From assembly GCA_032871835.1 (NCBI GenBank), contig CM065300.1, forward strand, positions 70,009,192 to 70,073,191: a DNA stretch of 64,000 bases, in the 5' to 3' direction. Origin of the DNA: Dipteronia dyeriana (Eukaryota > Streptophyta > Magnoliopsida > Sapindales > Sapindaceae). Shown one piece after another: positions 45,639 through 58,020 of the stretch. The notes under the pieces are model-generated. The model made no database searches. It saw only the letters and a program-made list of their open reading frames with translations, and was not told the DNA's origin. Position numbers and translations under genes: made by a program. Position 1 is the stretch's first letter. Every line of letters starts with the position of its first letter.

Positions 45639-48068
45639 TTTCATGGCTCCCTCAGCTGGTTTGACTGTCAAAATTTTGGCTTTTGTGTAAAGTGAAATGC
45701 ATTCACATGACAAACATGTCTTTGCGCTTTGGTATTTTTGGCATCGTCCACAGCATATGTTTGGAGGATTTGAGAATAAATAGAGAAAAAAGTAGACTTA
45801 TGAGAGAGGTAGAAAGGGTAGGAAAGTCGGAAGAAATTAGAGGGGCAGAAGACGGAAGATATGGAGGTTGGGAAAATCAAATCTCAATTTTATTTTGCAT
45901 TTAACTCTCTAAATGAAACAAATAAAGAGGCCTATTATGGGCAACTAAAACTAAACAGACATTAACAAGGTAAAAAAAAAACAAATCAAACTCAAATAAG
46001 TAATCCTAAACTAAATAATAAACAAGAAACTTAAGCATTTAAAATGTCAAGAGATTGGTGAATAAATTCTAATCCTACCAAAATAATTATTTTTTCTTGT
46101 TTTGCATCATATATTTTACCTTCAAAAGATTGGACAATTTGGGAGATATATTGATTTTATCTTCATATGGTCAAAGAAACCCATTTTGAGTTTAAAGATG
46201 CCGTGGCAGTATAGTTGATATAAAGATTCACCTACGAATTTTACTCAAATTAGAGTTTGGAGCTTTCTAAGAAGCATTAGATAACTTTGAAAAAAACTTT
46301 TGAGATCTATGAGAACCAAACTTCATGTTTTCAAATTAGCATTGAAACTTTTATATCTTTGGGTCAATAACTAAAGAAGATGCACAAAATTTGAAAAGTA
46401 GACATGTTCAGGCATTCAGCACAGCCAGTGAATTAAGGCTTTTGGTACATTTTCTAAAGTGTCTAAATTTTCTTCATTTCAAGTGATAGGGGTCTCGAAG
46501 CATTGGAACTATATAAAATTTCAACTCTGACATTATGCAGATTGTGATGAAAAAATTAAATTGGAGGTGGCTACTTGCATTCTCCTCTATACCTTCATTT
46601 GCTCTGCTCTTCTTTTATGCTCTTGCACCTGAGTCACCGAGATATTTATGTATGAAAGGTAGAACAATTGATGCACATCAAATTCTTGAGAAGATATCTC
46701 TCGTCAATCGGGCAAAACTCCCTCCCGGCGTGCTTGTTTCTGATGATAGAACTGCCGGGCAGAAAGAAGAATCTTCATCAGCGCACGATGCACTTTCTCT
46801 CTCAGTAACAGCAAAAATGACCAGGAAATTTAAGTCCTCCTCTTCATTTTTTATGCTTTTCTCACCGAAACTTATCTGGACAACTCTTCTCCTATGGGTG
46901 CTGTTCTTTGCAAGTGCCTTCGCATATTATGGTGTTGTATTGTTGACCTCTAAGTTAAGTAGTGGGGAAAGTAAATCCGGTTCAACTGTTCTGCACAAAG
47001 AAAAATCGAACGACAATAGCCTCTATGTAGATGTGTTTATCACTAGTTTGGCAGGTGCTGCATATCTTCTAATCCGCTTCGTATTTTTATCAATTTTGTA
47101 AATCTGTTTTACTCTTTTAATTGTCTTTATTATTATTATTTTTAGATAGAATGATTGTTTCATTGCATTTTCCCCTTGTTTGTTCTACAGAGCTTCCCGG
47201 TCTTCTTTTGTCAGCGATAATTGTCGACAAGATTGGACGCAAGCTCTCCATGGTTGTTATGTTTATCTTAGCTTGTGCTTTCCTTCTGCCACTGGTTTCC
47301 CATCAGTCTGGCACTTTGACAACGACGTTATTGTTTGGAGCTCGCATGTGTGTTACAGGAACCATAACGATTGGCAGCATCTATGCCCCAGAGGTAATCT
47401 TGTGTGACTTCTCAGACATGTGCCATATGGTTTTCATAATTGGTTGTGTGTTGACTTCTCAATAAGTTCAAGTTTACAATTATTCTAGTGTTTCAAGGTT
47501 CACCAACATGAATTAAATGAATTTGGATGAAGAAACCAATCTTAAATTTAGAAAAACGTAATAATAAAATGAATACAGCAAGACTTTGTACAGTTTTTGG
47601 TTTGATTTTCATATTTTACTTGTCTGACTACTGAATAAGTGAGAATTAATCTGCTTCATAGAAGGATGATCAGTTTTTTCTGTCCGAAATCAACATGAGG
47701 GGAATAGTTTGTATATTCAATATGTGAATGATGTCGAAAATGCGGAATTGATCTTTTATGATCCTAGTTGACCTTATGAACTAGTTAATTTGATGGGGTT
47801 ACGAGAGATAATTTTTATAATTTGTCCTTTGTAGATATATCCGACATCCATGAGAAACACCGGTTATGGAGTTGCAAATGGAGCAGGAAAAATCGGTGGC
47901 ATGGTGTGCCCTCTTGTGGCAGTTGGACTCGTGACGGGTTGTCATCAAACGGCTGCAGTTATTCTGTTTGAGGTTGTTATAGCTCTTGCAATAGCCTCTG
48001 TTCTTCTTTCTAAATTTGAAACCAAAGGAAAAGCACTGAAAGACAATGTGGATGCATTAGATCCTTAA
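43637..48068 (+). CDS. OCT7: OCT7-like MFS transporter, gene 2 (5 coding exons)
   Basis: Coding exons are 43637-43905, 45026-45263, 46541-47054, 47191-47393 and 47835-48068: 1458 nt, 485 aa, with exon phases identical to gene 1 and exon 3 shorter by six bases. Splice sites are GT-AG. Same family and likely role as gene 1: a 12-segment membrane carrier related to plant organic cation/carnitine transporter 7. Visible motifs are [34 protein letters not shown] and YAPE. The C-terminus differs from gene 1 (SKFETKGKALKDNVDALDP). Introns 1 and 2 are 1120 and 1277 bp against 232 and 239 bp in gene 1. Intron 2 holds a TA tract at 45594-45636. No frame lesions. It is a tandem paralogue in the same orientation, about 10.5 kb downstream of gene 1. 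Confidence 0.93.
45594..45636. repeat. TA microsatellite in intron 2 of gene 2
   Basis: About 21 TA repeats without interruption, inside the expanded second intron. Confidence 0.95.
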
Positions 48069-48112
48069 CTGCTTCTTGGTGTTTCTACTTTTTCTATTTG
48101 CACTTGTAACTA

Positions 48113-48953
48113 TGATACACTTCCACTCTCAGCAATAAGGAAAATGATCACGAAATTTAAGTTGGCCTTCTCATCATTTTTAACGCTTTTCTCATCAAAA
48201 CATATCCGGACAACTCTTTTCCTATGGGTGCTGTTCTTTGCAAGTGCATTCTCATATTACTTCACTCCGGAAATTCAAGTTAATCACTAGTCAGCAAAGT
48301 AAGCAAAGTAAGCCTTCTCATCATTGTTGACATTCAAGTTAAGTAGTGAGCAAAGTAAATGTGGCTCAACTATACTTCACTCCGGAAATTCGAAGGACAA
48401 TAGCCTCTATGTAAACGTGTTTATCAATAGTTTGGCATGTGTTCTATCTTCTTTATCAAGTTCTTCATTTATTTTTACATCAATTGTGATGGTTTGGTAA
48501 CACTTTTATTTTACAGTGCTTCCAGGACTTCTCTTGCCAGCGATAATTGTGGATGTAATCAGGCACAAGTTCTCCATGGCTATTATATTTATCTTAGCTT
48601 GTGTTTTCCTTCTGCCACTCACCTTCCATCAGTCTGCCATTTTGCGACTTGTCTGACTTGTTTGAAGGTTTTTTTCATATTTGGATAAATTGATCGAATT
48701 CCTTTCGTTGGTATGGTAGACATATCCGACCTCCATGAGGACAATCGGAGCTGGAGTTGTGAGCTCAGTTGGGAGAATTGGTGGCAAGTTGTGCCCTCTT
48801 GTAGCCGTGGCACTTGTATCGGCATGTCATCTAAGCGCTGCTATTATTCTGTTTGAGGTTGTATTTGTTCTTGCCATAGCTTCAACCCTGCTCCTCCCAT
48901 TCGAAACCAAGGGACAGCAATTGAGAGACAATGTGGATGTATTGAATTCATAA
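48113..48953 (+). pseudogene. Truncated third OCT7-like copy (3' half, gene-1-like)
   Basis: Homology to gene 1 starts abruptly in the middle of exon 3 (GATACACTTCCACTCTCAGC), about 45 bp after the stop of gene 2. The exon 3 part is rearranged, with repeated AGCAAAGTAA and CTTCACTCCGGAAATTC words. Exon 4 (from 48517, acceptor TTTTACAG) matches to about 48645 and then jumps into intron 4 sequence, losing the last about 85 bp and the donor. Exon 5 (48720-48953) is complete and open, ending with the gene-1-type tail [18 protein letters not shown]. No promoter or 5' exons exist, so no carrier can be made; the segment may serve as 3' untranslated sequence of gene 2. Confidence 0.92.
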
Positions 48954-49358
48954 ACTGGGTGGTTTCTACTTTTGATTATTTGCTGCCTCTGTAAATAGTA
49001 AAAATAAACTTATATATCCAACATGGATTGCTATAAAAATGTTTTCAAAACACAATAAAGTGTTGTTGTATAATACAAAATCAACCATAAATTCCTGTTG
49101 GTATAGATTTTGTTTCTTCCTTCGAATGGAGAATTTGGTAAATTAGAAGAAATGGATTCGTTGAGTTTTATGCTTTTCACTTCAAATATATATATTTGAA
49201 GTATCAAATAAATTTAGGATATAAAAATGGGGAAAGAATAGAACCTACAATCTCATAGTAAAGAGAGATAAAACAATTGAACTAAACTCATCATCTATAA
49301 ATTTCATTCTTACAAGAAAGAAATTAATCAAAATTGGAAACAATTTATAAATAATAAA
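48954..49358. repeat. 3' flank of the third OCT7 copy (homologous to gene 1 flank)
   Basis: This follows the order of 33111-33400, with shared words GTAAATAGTAAAA and CATAAATTCCTGTTGGTAT. It is cut at 49358 by the MULE and resumes at 58469. Confidence 0.85.
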
Positions 49359-49829
49359 GGGCCAAATCCATAAATAGTCTTAAAATTAGAGGAGTACTCA
49401 CTGTACATTTTTAATAACTTTTTTTTATCTAAGAGCAATGTTTTTTTGGACAAGTATGCCCTTTTGCATTTCTGATGTAGCACTTAAGGCACGGTGTTCG
49501 TTTGAAATTTGAAAAGTAAAAATAACGTTAAAAATAAAAATATAACAAATTAAATGAAATTAAAATAATTTTGGTGTGTAAACTTGGGAAACGAAACCGG
49601 TTTTCAGAGAGAGAACATAGTGCTAGTTAGAAGATTTTTTCAAGAGCATAAATGAGATTTGTTCATAGCTGACGAACAAATCATCAACAAAGAGTATCAT
49701 TGTGGAGAGAGAAAGAAGATGTCGGTATGTACCTTCTATGGATTAAAGATTGTTGAACTTTGGATTTTAATTTTGTGAACAATGTTGTGTTTTGAATGAT
49801 TTAATTTTTAGTTTAAGGTTGAAATTACC

Positions 49830-50695
49830 TAAAATGGTTACACGCTAAACCTACTCTATAATCGAGCGTGTAAACCTAGTAGAAGTCTTCATGGTTGTTA
49901 AACATCATGTAAAGAGAGTGGGGTTTGACAACTTGTAAAAATGCCCATAATCGTTACCGTTATAATCACTTTACAATCTAGCGTGTAGAAAATTATACAA
50001 GTGAGTGTGTAATGTCGTTTATTCATTGGCGTATAAAGTTTCTGGGCATTGTTACAAGCCAAATGAGTTTACAAATGAGCGTGTAAAGATTTTGGGCATT
50101 ATTTGTGTGAACTTGACCTAGAATCGTTACACGCTATATGGGTTTGCATTGTACCGTGTAATCCTTTTTACAAGTTAGCGTGTAACAATGTTGTAATGTA
50201 CAACATGTAAAGAATTTGGGCATTATTTGTGTGAACTTTACCCAAAATCGTTACACGCTAAATGAGTTTACATTGTAGCGTGTAAACTCTTTTATAAGTT
50301 AGCGTGTAAAGATTTTACCAAACTTTACCCAGAATCGTTACACGCTAAATGAGTTTACATTGTGGCGTGTAAACCCTTTTATAAGTTAGCGTGTAAAGAT
50401 GTTGCAAAACGTGTAAAGATTTTAGGGGTCATTTTAGTGAACTTGATCCAGAATCATTACATGCTAAATGGGATTACATTGTACCGTGTAAACCCTTTTA
50501 TAAGTTAGCATGTAATGATGTTGTAATGTACAACGTGTAAAGATTTTGAGGATCATTTTAGTGAATTGACCCAGAATCGTTACACGCTAAATAAGCTTAC
50601 ATTTTACCGTGTAAACTATTCTACAAATTATCGTGTAACGATGTTTAATGCACAACGTGTAAATAATGGTTACACACCATTTCGTTGTCATTATG
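49830..50695. repeat. Left cluster of TTACACGCTA / TAGCGTGTAA motifs
   Basis: More than fifteen near-exact copies occur on alternating strands, often paired as CGTTACACGCTAAATGAG...CATTGTAGCGTGTAAA about 30 bp apart, so many pairs can form hairpins. A longer repeat of about 100-120 bp carries them (ATTTTGGGCATTATTTGTGT recurs). Confidence 0.9.
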
Positions 50696-50737
50696 TCACC
50701 TAACTATCATGGATTTTTTTTAGGTTGTAACTAGAGA

Positions 50738-53700
50738 ATGATAACGTACAAGAGACTGAGAAAGAACCAGAGAAAGAACAAAAGAATTCAGATGGCAGAT
50801 CATGAAAATCGGTTAGAGATTGGGAATGTAGCAGAGGCTGAGAACCTACCAGGAAATGTGAATGTAGCAGAGATTGGGAATGTAACACATAATGAGAATG
50901 TAGAAGTGATTGAAGAGCCATCACATAACGAAGACCTGGATCAGTATTTGTTACACACGAGGAATACGTGGGTGTATGACATAACGATAACAGTGCATTA
51001 CAAACTGAAATTGATCCATGACATTAAGGAGGTGTTAGGTAGTTGCGGTGAGTTGGAAGAATTCAAGAAAAGTTGTTTCAAGCATTACTTGGATTCTTCC
51101 ACATTACATGAGGGGTTTATTTCAAGCGCAATACATACATAACATATTACGCTGCCAAATTTGGTTCCCGGGTGCCAATGACGACGGGATATGGTTTGCT
51201 GTGGGGAACACCAAGATTAGACTAGGAAAAAGAGAGTTTTGTTTGTTTACTGGGTTGAAGTTTGGTGTATTACCAGATATTTTTTTGAAAGATTACGTCT
51301 CAGTGAAGGATGGCATACACATGAGATATTTTGGTGGGGACAGATACTTATTACTGGATCAGTTGTTGAACAGATTCTTAAGGGGTGGGTTTGACCAGAA
51401 AGGTGATGGTTTGAAGATGACACTTGTATTGTTTGCGAATAACATCCTACTTGGCCAGGATTATTGGAGACAAGTCACGTACTGACTAATGTCGTTGGTG
51501 GAGGACATACATGCTTTCAATTTCTTCCCATGAGAACATTACGTGTTCAAGATGACATTGCACTACATCCAAATCGGCTTTAAGGTGATGGATCCAATGG
51601 GTCGTGCTAGGAGGTACAATTATTACGGTTTTATTTGGGGAGTTCAGGTACTGTGATAATTTTGCGAACCCATTGTTATAATTAAGAGGTTTTCCTTTTA
51701 TTGTTATATTAATATAACTATTTTACTGTTTCTATTTATGGTAGTTTTGGGCAATTGAGGCCATCCAATCGATGTGAAAGAAATTAAGTAACAGATTTGC
51801 TTCTTATGGACACCCCTGTTTTAAAAAATGGGAATTTATCAAACGGGGATCAAATATGAGTAAGTCATGGTTGAAGAAAGAGGCCGAAGGAAAGGTAAAT
51901 AGTATTTTGGTTTGTTATCTTAATTGGCTTAATTTTTCGGTTTGACATGCCTTTGAATTTTTCAGCTCACTGGATTACCTACAATCTATCCTACTCGACT
52001 AGAGGAAAAAGAGGACTACTGGTCAGGCATTGATGAGGACATGTCCACATGTCCTCAGTTTGTACCGTTGAAGGATTTTATGAACAAAGAGGATCGAGCC
52101 GAGCCATAGTCAAAAAACTCCAAAAGTGGAAACGAAACATCTTCAAAGGTCCTGATGAACTTTTGTAAAGACGATGGAATGTCTGAGATGCATCACCACG
52201 TAGGCGCAGCATTGGGACTGAGGATGACGATGATAGTGACAGTGACAACGCCAACTCTGATATGTCAACCCCTTTGATGGAATCCCGTGACCCACAGTCA
52301 CCTGTACAACACGATGTGCACTCGGCTAAGGCTTTTTAGAGGACTCCATCTCCTGGTTATGAGCGTCATCCATCTCCTACTCGGCATGGTCCTCCATCTT
52401 CTACTCGTCAGCATCCACCTCCATATCATCATCGTCAACAATCATCAAGAATATCAGAGGTGAGTAATTTGTTTAAGTATAATATTTGTAAAATACATAA
52501 CATTTTCAGCATTATCATTTAATTTGAAAATGTTTTAGTTAATGATCAACCTTTACTGGAATTCTACAGCCATTACTGAACCAACTGCGCATTATCGTAC
52601 GTGAAAAGGTCCAAGATACGATGCAATTGATGCAATCTGAATTCAGGAAGTTACAGAACGACTTGTTACAGATTTTTCCTTCTGTGGCATGTATAAGTTC
52701 TTTTTTTATTTGTAAAAACTTGGTGATATTTTCCCGAGATTTAAAGTTACCGTTTTCTTTATGGCAGAGGGCCCATTGTTCGAGCGTATAAAATGTTGCA
52801 GTACCTGATAACAGCGATGGAGATCTTGCATCTCATGTCCAGAGTGAGATGTTAGTGGACCCTATCGTCACAACCCCCACCACCAAGGCAGCCCTCACCA
52901 CTGAGACAACCCCCACCACCATCACAGCCCATATCACCAGCGAGATAGCCCCCACCACCACCACCATCAATACAACAACCACCACTTATGAGACAGCCCC
53001 GACCATCAATGTCATAACCCCCACCACCGTCAATATAGCCCCCACCATTACTGTTACGGCCCCTACCTTCTCCAAGACAACCTCTACCACCTCCAAGACA
53101 GCCCTCCCCCACCACCACCACCAAGGCAGCCCCCACCACCACTGTCACAGCTCCACCACCACCACCAAGGCATCCCCAGCCACTGTCATAAAACCCACAA
53201 CAAGTAAACCACCACCACCCTCACAAGACATACATACCCATTTACCATTACCGCCATTTGACCTGACGGAAGTCGCTAGGGAGCGGGCTCTGTCAAAGTG
53301 GTTAAGAAGCCCATATATGGATCCTTTTAGAGCATACAAACAACAGGATATTATATTGCAATATACCGCATTTCAGACTGATTCGAGCTTACAGTTATAA
53401 GTGTTTTCACAACTTGTTTGGTGGTATGTAATTTGAGTTATTTAGTGATATACTGTGCGAGTAATCTTAGTCACATGTTTCTGAATGCAGTCGTAACATC
53501 GACATCGACGTTTCTGTTTCATAATATTTTTTCAAAGAAATAGAAGATCCTACATAATTGTTTGGCAATGAGCATGTGGATGCCTACTTACATCTGCTTT
53601 GCAAGCGGAAACGAGACCCAATCGAAGGCTGGAAATTTCCACGCAAAGTAGCAGTAATTGACAACGCTTTATTTGTAAGTAGATGTTATTTGACAGTTTA

Positions 53701-54405
53701 TTGTTTTGTTACAGTTTGCAATATCTGTTTACACGTTCTGTAACTTCATTGTATGATTCACTAAGCACGATTCGAAAAAAAATTCTACCATATTTCCATA
53801 AAGCGTTTCTCAAAATCATTATACCCGAAAGATTTTGAAGTCCGAACAGAGTTAATTATATATCCCATCGGGGAGAAACCAGATTGAGGGATGCCATGGG
53901 CTAGTGTTGATGACGTATGCTACTTAACTCCCAATACACTTGATTATATATGCTACATACTGCTATACATATTGACTTCTATTTGGAACAAGATATGGTC
54001 TCTTGCAACGTGGGAGACAACCATTGAGTATTTGTGTTGTTCGTCTCCACGAATGGGTAATTACAATTTTTGATTCAGCCGCACATAAATTGCCAGACAA
54101 CCCGAGGTATAGAGAACAACAGGTTTTGCCTCTACGACGTTTGTTCCCATTCATTTGCAACATGTCTGGTTACTTCGTAACAAGTAAGCGAAAGGCCCAA
54201 AAGCTGAATTGTATGAACGCTGTGAGATTGACGCCCATTTCATTCCCATGCCAACATGGCTAATTATGATGTTTTCATCGTTAAGGGCATAGAGTATGTA
54301 ATGATGAACAAAGATGTCAACTTCAATTTCAACCAAGATAACATCCCTGATTTTAGAAAACAAATGGCTAGGGATATCCTTGCCAACAGTTTTCTTTCTA
54401 ATTAG
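50738..54405 (+). pseudogene. DUF1985 plus Ulp1-like cysteine protease gene of the MULE
   Basis: The first part (50738-51485) shows an acidic N-terminus, then FKKSCFKHYLDSSTLHEGF and, after a frameshift near 51140, KREFCLFTGLKFGVLPDIF. This is the DUF1985 domain of plant MULE-borne Ulp1 genes. Further exon-like pieces follow: EKEDYWSGIDEDMSTCPQF at about 52000, and a Thr/Pro-rich linker at 52849-53400 ending LSKWLRSPYMDPFRAYK. The protease part begins at about 53558. It shows WASVDDVCYLTPN near 53900, DSAAHKLPDNPRYREQQVLP near 54080 and YDVFIVKGIEYVMMNK near 54255. The family's G-D-C-G around the catalytic Cys is absent, replaced by N-Y-D. Ulp1-type proteases cleave SUMO-like modifiers; the job of the MULE-borne ones is unknown. 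Frameshifts and stops show this copy is dead. Confidence 0.8.
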
Positions 54406-54539
54406 TATGTACAAATTGGATATTGAATTTTGTTGATAATTGTATATATTTCCATTGCAATTTCTTTATGAATATATAAGTGTTTGGATATGTTGGGTGT
54501 GGATATGTTTGTATTGCAGTCTGTGCTAAGTATTTGTAA

Positions 54540-55400
54540 CATGTCCATGTTCATAACAACATGATTACATGTCGGTTTATAAAAATGATTACGCACTCAG
54601 AATGATTAGGCATCGTATTGTAAACATGATTACACGATAGTTAATGAGTAATTACATGGGTAAAGATTACACGCTTGAAAATATGAGTGACTACACGCCT
54701 GTTTATAATCATGATTACACGCTACATAATGTAACGTGTAATCAGCTACATTAGTGCTCCACAGTCTATATCATGGTTACACGCTCAACAGGATTACACG
54801 ATTAAACAATGACACTCATTACATGATATAATATAAGCATGATTACATGCTACATTATGCAATGTGTAATCTAACATGTAATCATGATTACCCGCTAAAG
54901 AAATGTAGCGTGCAATCATTCTTATAATATGGTGTGAGATGATGCTTAGCTTGTAACCAAGAATATTATTACCATACAAAGTGTAAACAGTCACTTTGGT
55001 TCATTGTGAAAGATTACACGATTCAACAATGACACTTATTACACGCCATATTATTAGAATGATTACACGCTACATTTTGTAGCATGTAATCTTGATTATA
55101 CGCTAAAGAAATGTAGCGTGCAATCATTCTTACAATATGACGTGTGATGATGCTTAGCGTGTAACCATGAAATTGTTACCATACAACATGTAATCAGTCA
55201 CTTTGGTGCAATGTGAAAGATTACACGATGCAATAATGGGAAAGATTACACGACATACTGTACACACGATTACACGCTACAAAAATGTAACGTGTAATCA
55301 TGCTTACAATGTGGCGTGTGATGATTCTAATCATTAATATTGGAACCATATATATTGTGTAATCAAACTGTTTCCAGTTATCATGTAATATACAATATAT
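54540..55400. repeat. Middle cluster of TTACACGCTA / TAGCGTGTAA motifs
   Basis: Dense copies such as GATTACACGCTACAT and ATGTAGCGTGCAATCAT lie between the converging 3' ends of the Ulp1 and transposase pseudogenes. A longer unit of about 230 bp (ATTACACGATTCAACAATGA and following) recurs at about 54790, 55015 and 55220. Confidence 0.9.
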
Positions 55401-55559
55401 ATTTGTTTCATAGCTATGCTTGATAAACCAAAACATCATATTCCAAAACATCATCCTTGATGTAAATTACGTTTCCGAAAGAATACAAAATTGTTATAAT
55501 AGTTTACAAGTTTTAGAATCTAGAAAATTAAATACAATTATGGTAATGCGAGCATAAAT

Positions 55560-57590
55560 CAATGAATGGTCTTTTACAAGATCACAATACAGCCAATGCA
55601 TAAGCACATGACAATAAGTCGATTTAGAATTCTCGATAAGAATAGGTCCTATCAAACAGATTTACAAGTCCATCCTTACCCCTTCTTTAACTTCATATTC
55701 ATTCCACTCAATTGGACGCACAGTGTACAAAGTAGATTCTTCATTACGTTCCGTTAAATACTTTGTTGCCCATGGTGTCAATTGTGTGTGCAACGAGGCT
55801 GAAAAAGTCTGTCTATCATGGAACCATTTATGCATCATATCACATATATACTCAATTATAACAGTAACAGGGAACTGTCATGCATGTCGGAGACATGAGT
55901 TGATGCATTCTGTGATGTTTGAAGTCATCATTAAGTACTAAAACTGTGAATACAAGCACCGTACGAGAATAAATCAAATTTGAATCGTTCTTTATCATCC
56001 AACTCCAAACCAGTCACGGTGCCAGGGTTCTTCTGCTCAGGCATATACAAATATAAAGGAATATGCTGGAACGACTCGGTTGTGGGTCCGAAAACAATAG
56101 ACTCTGCATGATCCTTTGCTCGTCAAACCTTCTTGTTTTGAATTTGGAAACCGTAATGTAGCTGCATCTATGTCATGATGTCTTTCGGTTCCAATGTTGT
56201 TTTATTAACCCGAAGCTTTAGAGACACCAATTCACCAATAACAGAAGAATTAGTTTACCGAAACCAACCTTGGAAACCTTCAATGGTGCAACTGTGTTCC
56301 TTGTCAAATTTTCATATCTGTCAATACTCCCCCTTATCCATTTTTCGTGCATGCACTCTAAATGAACAGTTGTCATCCTTACACGTAGCTTGAAATCTGG
56401 CCTTACTAGACCTCCTGATTCTGAATTCAAAATGTTACTTGAGTGCCACCAAACTCAATTCTTGTTTCAGCTCCTTTTTGGATGCACAAATTCTGCTTTT
56501 GTACAACCGACCGTTGGTGGTAGAAGACTCATGAATGATGGTTTAGAATGAGTATTACTCCTGCCCAAGAATGCTTCACGGGTGATGGACTATAGATGAA
56601 CCCCTTTGTGTTGTAGTATTGCTAACTATATCGTCATCATGATCACCACTAGAATGACTATGATCAGAAGCAACAGATTCACCGCTAATATCACCTTCAC
56701 CGTCAAAGTTCTGACTATCACAATTTACTCCCTCTCCACTGTCTTCTTCTCTAATAAAATCACCAAAAGTTTCATCTTTTGTAAACGGGTATTGTTCATC
56801 AAAGCTATCTAGCCCATGATCAGTATTGGTTTCAAATTCAGGTGGACTCGCACCGTTTTCATCACCACTACCTATTGCACCATCGGTGTCGTTCGGTCTG
56901 ATTCTTGTGATGTCTCATGGATTGTGGGGGCATGGATGCGGGTATTGTTCGGATATGTTCGACACCTTATACAGATGACATTGATCCGCCCATTGTGTTT
57001 CTCCCACATGAGGATTTTAACTGTTCATAAAAGCTTTGATTTGATGGTTCAAAAGCTGGCATAGCTTGGTGATGGTGAGGTGTATGTTGGCCACTATGTT
57101 GTTGTGTAACCGGTTCAGATGTTTGGGCATATGTTGAGCAGTATGCCTGGGGATATGGTTGTTGTATATGCGTATGATATGGATTTACAAATTGCTGGGA
57201 AAAATATGGGTACATTTGGAAGGGGATTAGTTCAGGTATTTGGGTTGACATTTGGGTTGGCATATTACCACCGGTACTTGGATCTCTTCTCACGATGGTA
57301 ACATATGCTTCAGGAATTACACTTTCTTCCTGCATCAAGAATCACACATCCCTGTCATTTTTTATGCGTACAACAGTACGTCTTCCGTTCGTAGTCAAAA
57401 TAGTTCTTAGTTCTATGTTGAAATTGGACAAATCAAACATAACAATATCTTTTACCATCTTTATCAACCTATTGTAAGTCAAATCATGAGGTACTAAAGC
57501 CATTTCAGAATCTCCCTCTTCATAATTCTGACCACACCACTGCCTACCGTGCGGTATAAGTAATCGCAATTCTGCCATCAACTTGTGCAT
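55560..57590 (-). pseudogene. MURA-type Mutator transposase with catalytic core deleted
   Basis: Minus-strand reading starts near 57575 with the MuDR N-terminal domain (IPHGRQWCGQNYEEGDSEMA, then NRLIKMVKDIVMFDL). A Gln/Pro-rich spacer follows (57338-56967). Next is the DNA-binding zinc region near 56430-56250 (CKDDNCSFRVHARKMDKGEY, EHSCTIEGFQGWF), then MPEQKNPGTVTG and FKFDLFSYGAC at about 55960. The next recognisable piece, near 55920, is ITECINSCLRHACQFPVTVI, which belongs after the DDE domain. The whole catalytic middle is therefore missing. The C-terminal SWIM zinc finger near 55640 has lost three of four ligands (YSY for CSC, CAY for CAH). Several stops occur too. Confidence 0.85.
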
Positions 57591-57699
57591 AATGGAGGAT
57601 CAAAATTAATTTATATTGTTTATAATTAAAATAATCCATGCTGGTTAAACAAACAAAATATTCAATGGTTAAACAAAGGAAATGTTCATTGTTAACAAC

Positions 57700-58020
57700 C
57701 TGATAACATGATTACTGCTGACCAAATACATATTTACACGCTAATACTTGCTTACATAACTCAACATGTTTAACAATTCTGAATGCTTACACGCTGTACG
57801 CTACACGTGTAAGCATGCAATTTAACATCGTGTAATCAACATACAACGTGTAAACATGTCGAGTTAGCAGCGTGAAATCAATCACATTGTTAACTCGACA
57901 TATTTACATGCTGTTACAATGTATGCTTACACGATGAAATCGGGGAATTATTACACGCTGCACATATAATGCATGAATGTATGAATGGTTACAAGCAGGA
58001 AAAAGAAATCAACCATTTTA
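57700..58020. repeat. Right cluster of TTACACGCTA-type motifs
   Basis: More diverged copies (TTTACACGCTAATAC, CTTACACGCTGTACG, TTATTACACGCTGCAC) lie between the transposase start and the right terminal inverted repeat, mirroring the left cluster. Confidence 0.75.

Noticed and set aside
52849..53148. Thr/Pro-rich protein or Gly-rich antisense protein as separate genes
   Set aside because: The stretch is an ACC/CCA low-complexity linker inside the DUF1985-Ulp1 pseudogene; the antisense frame is its shadow.
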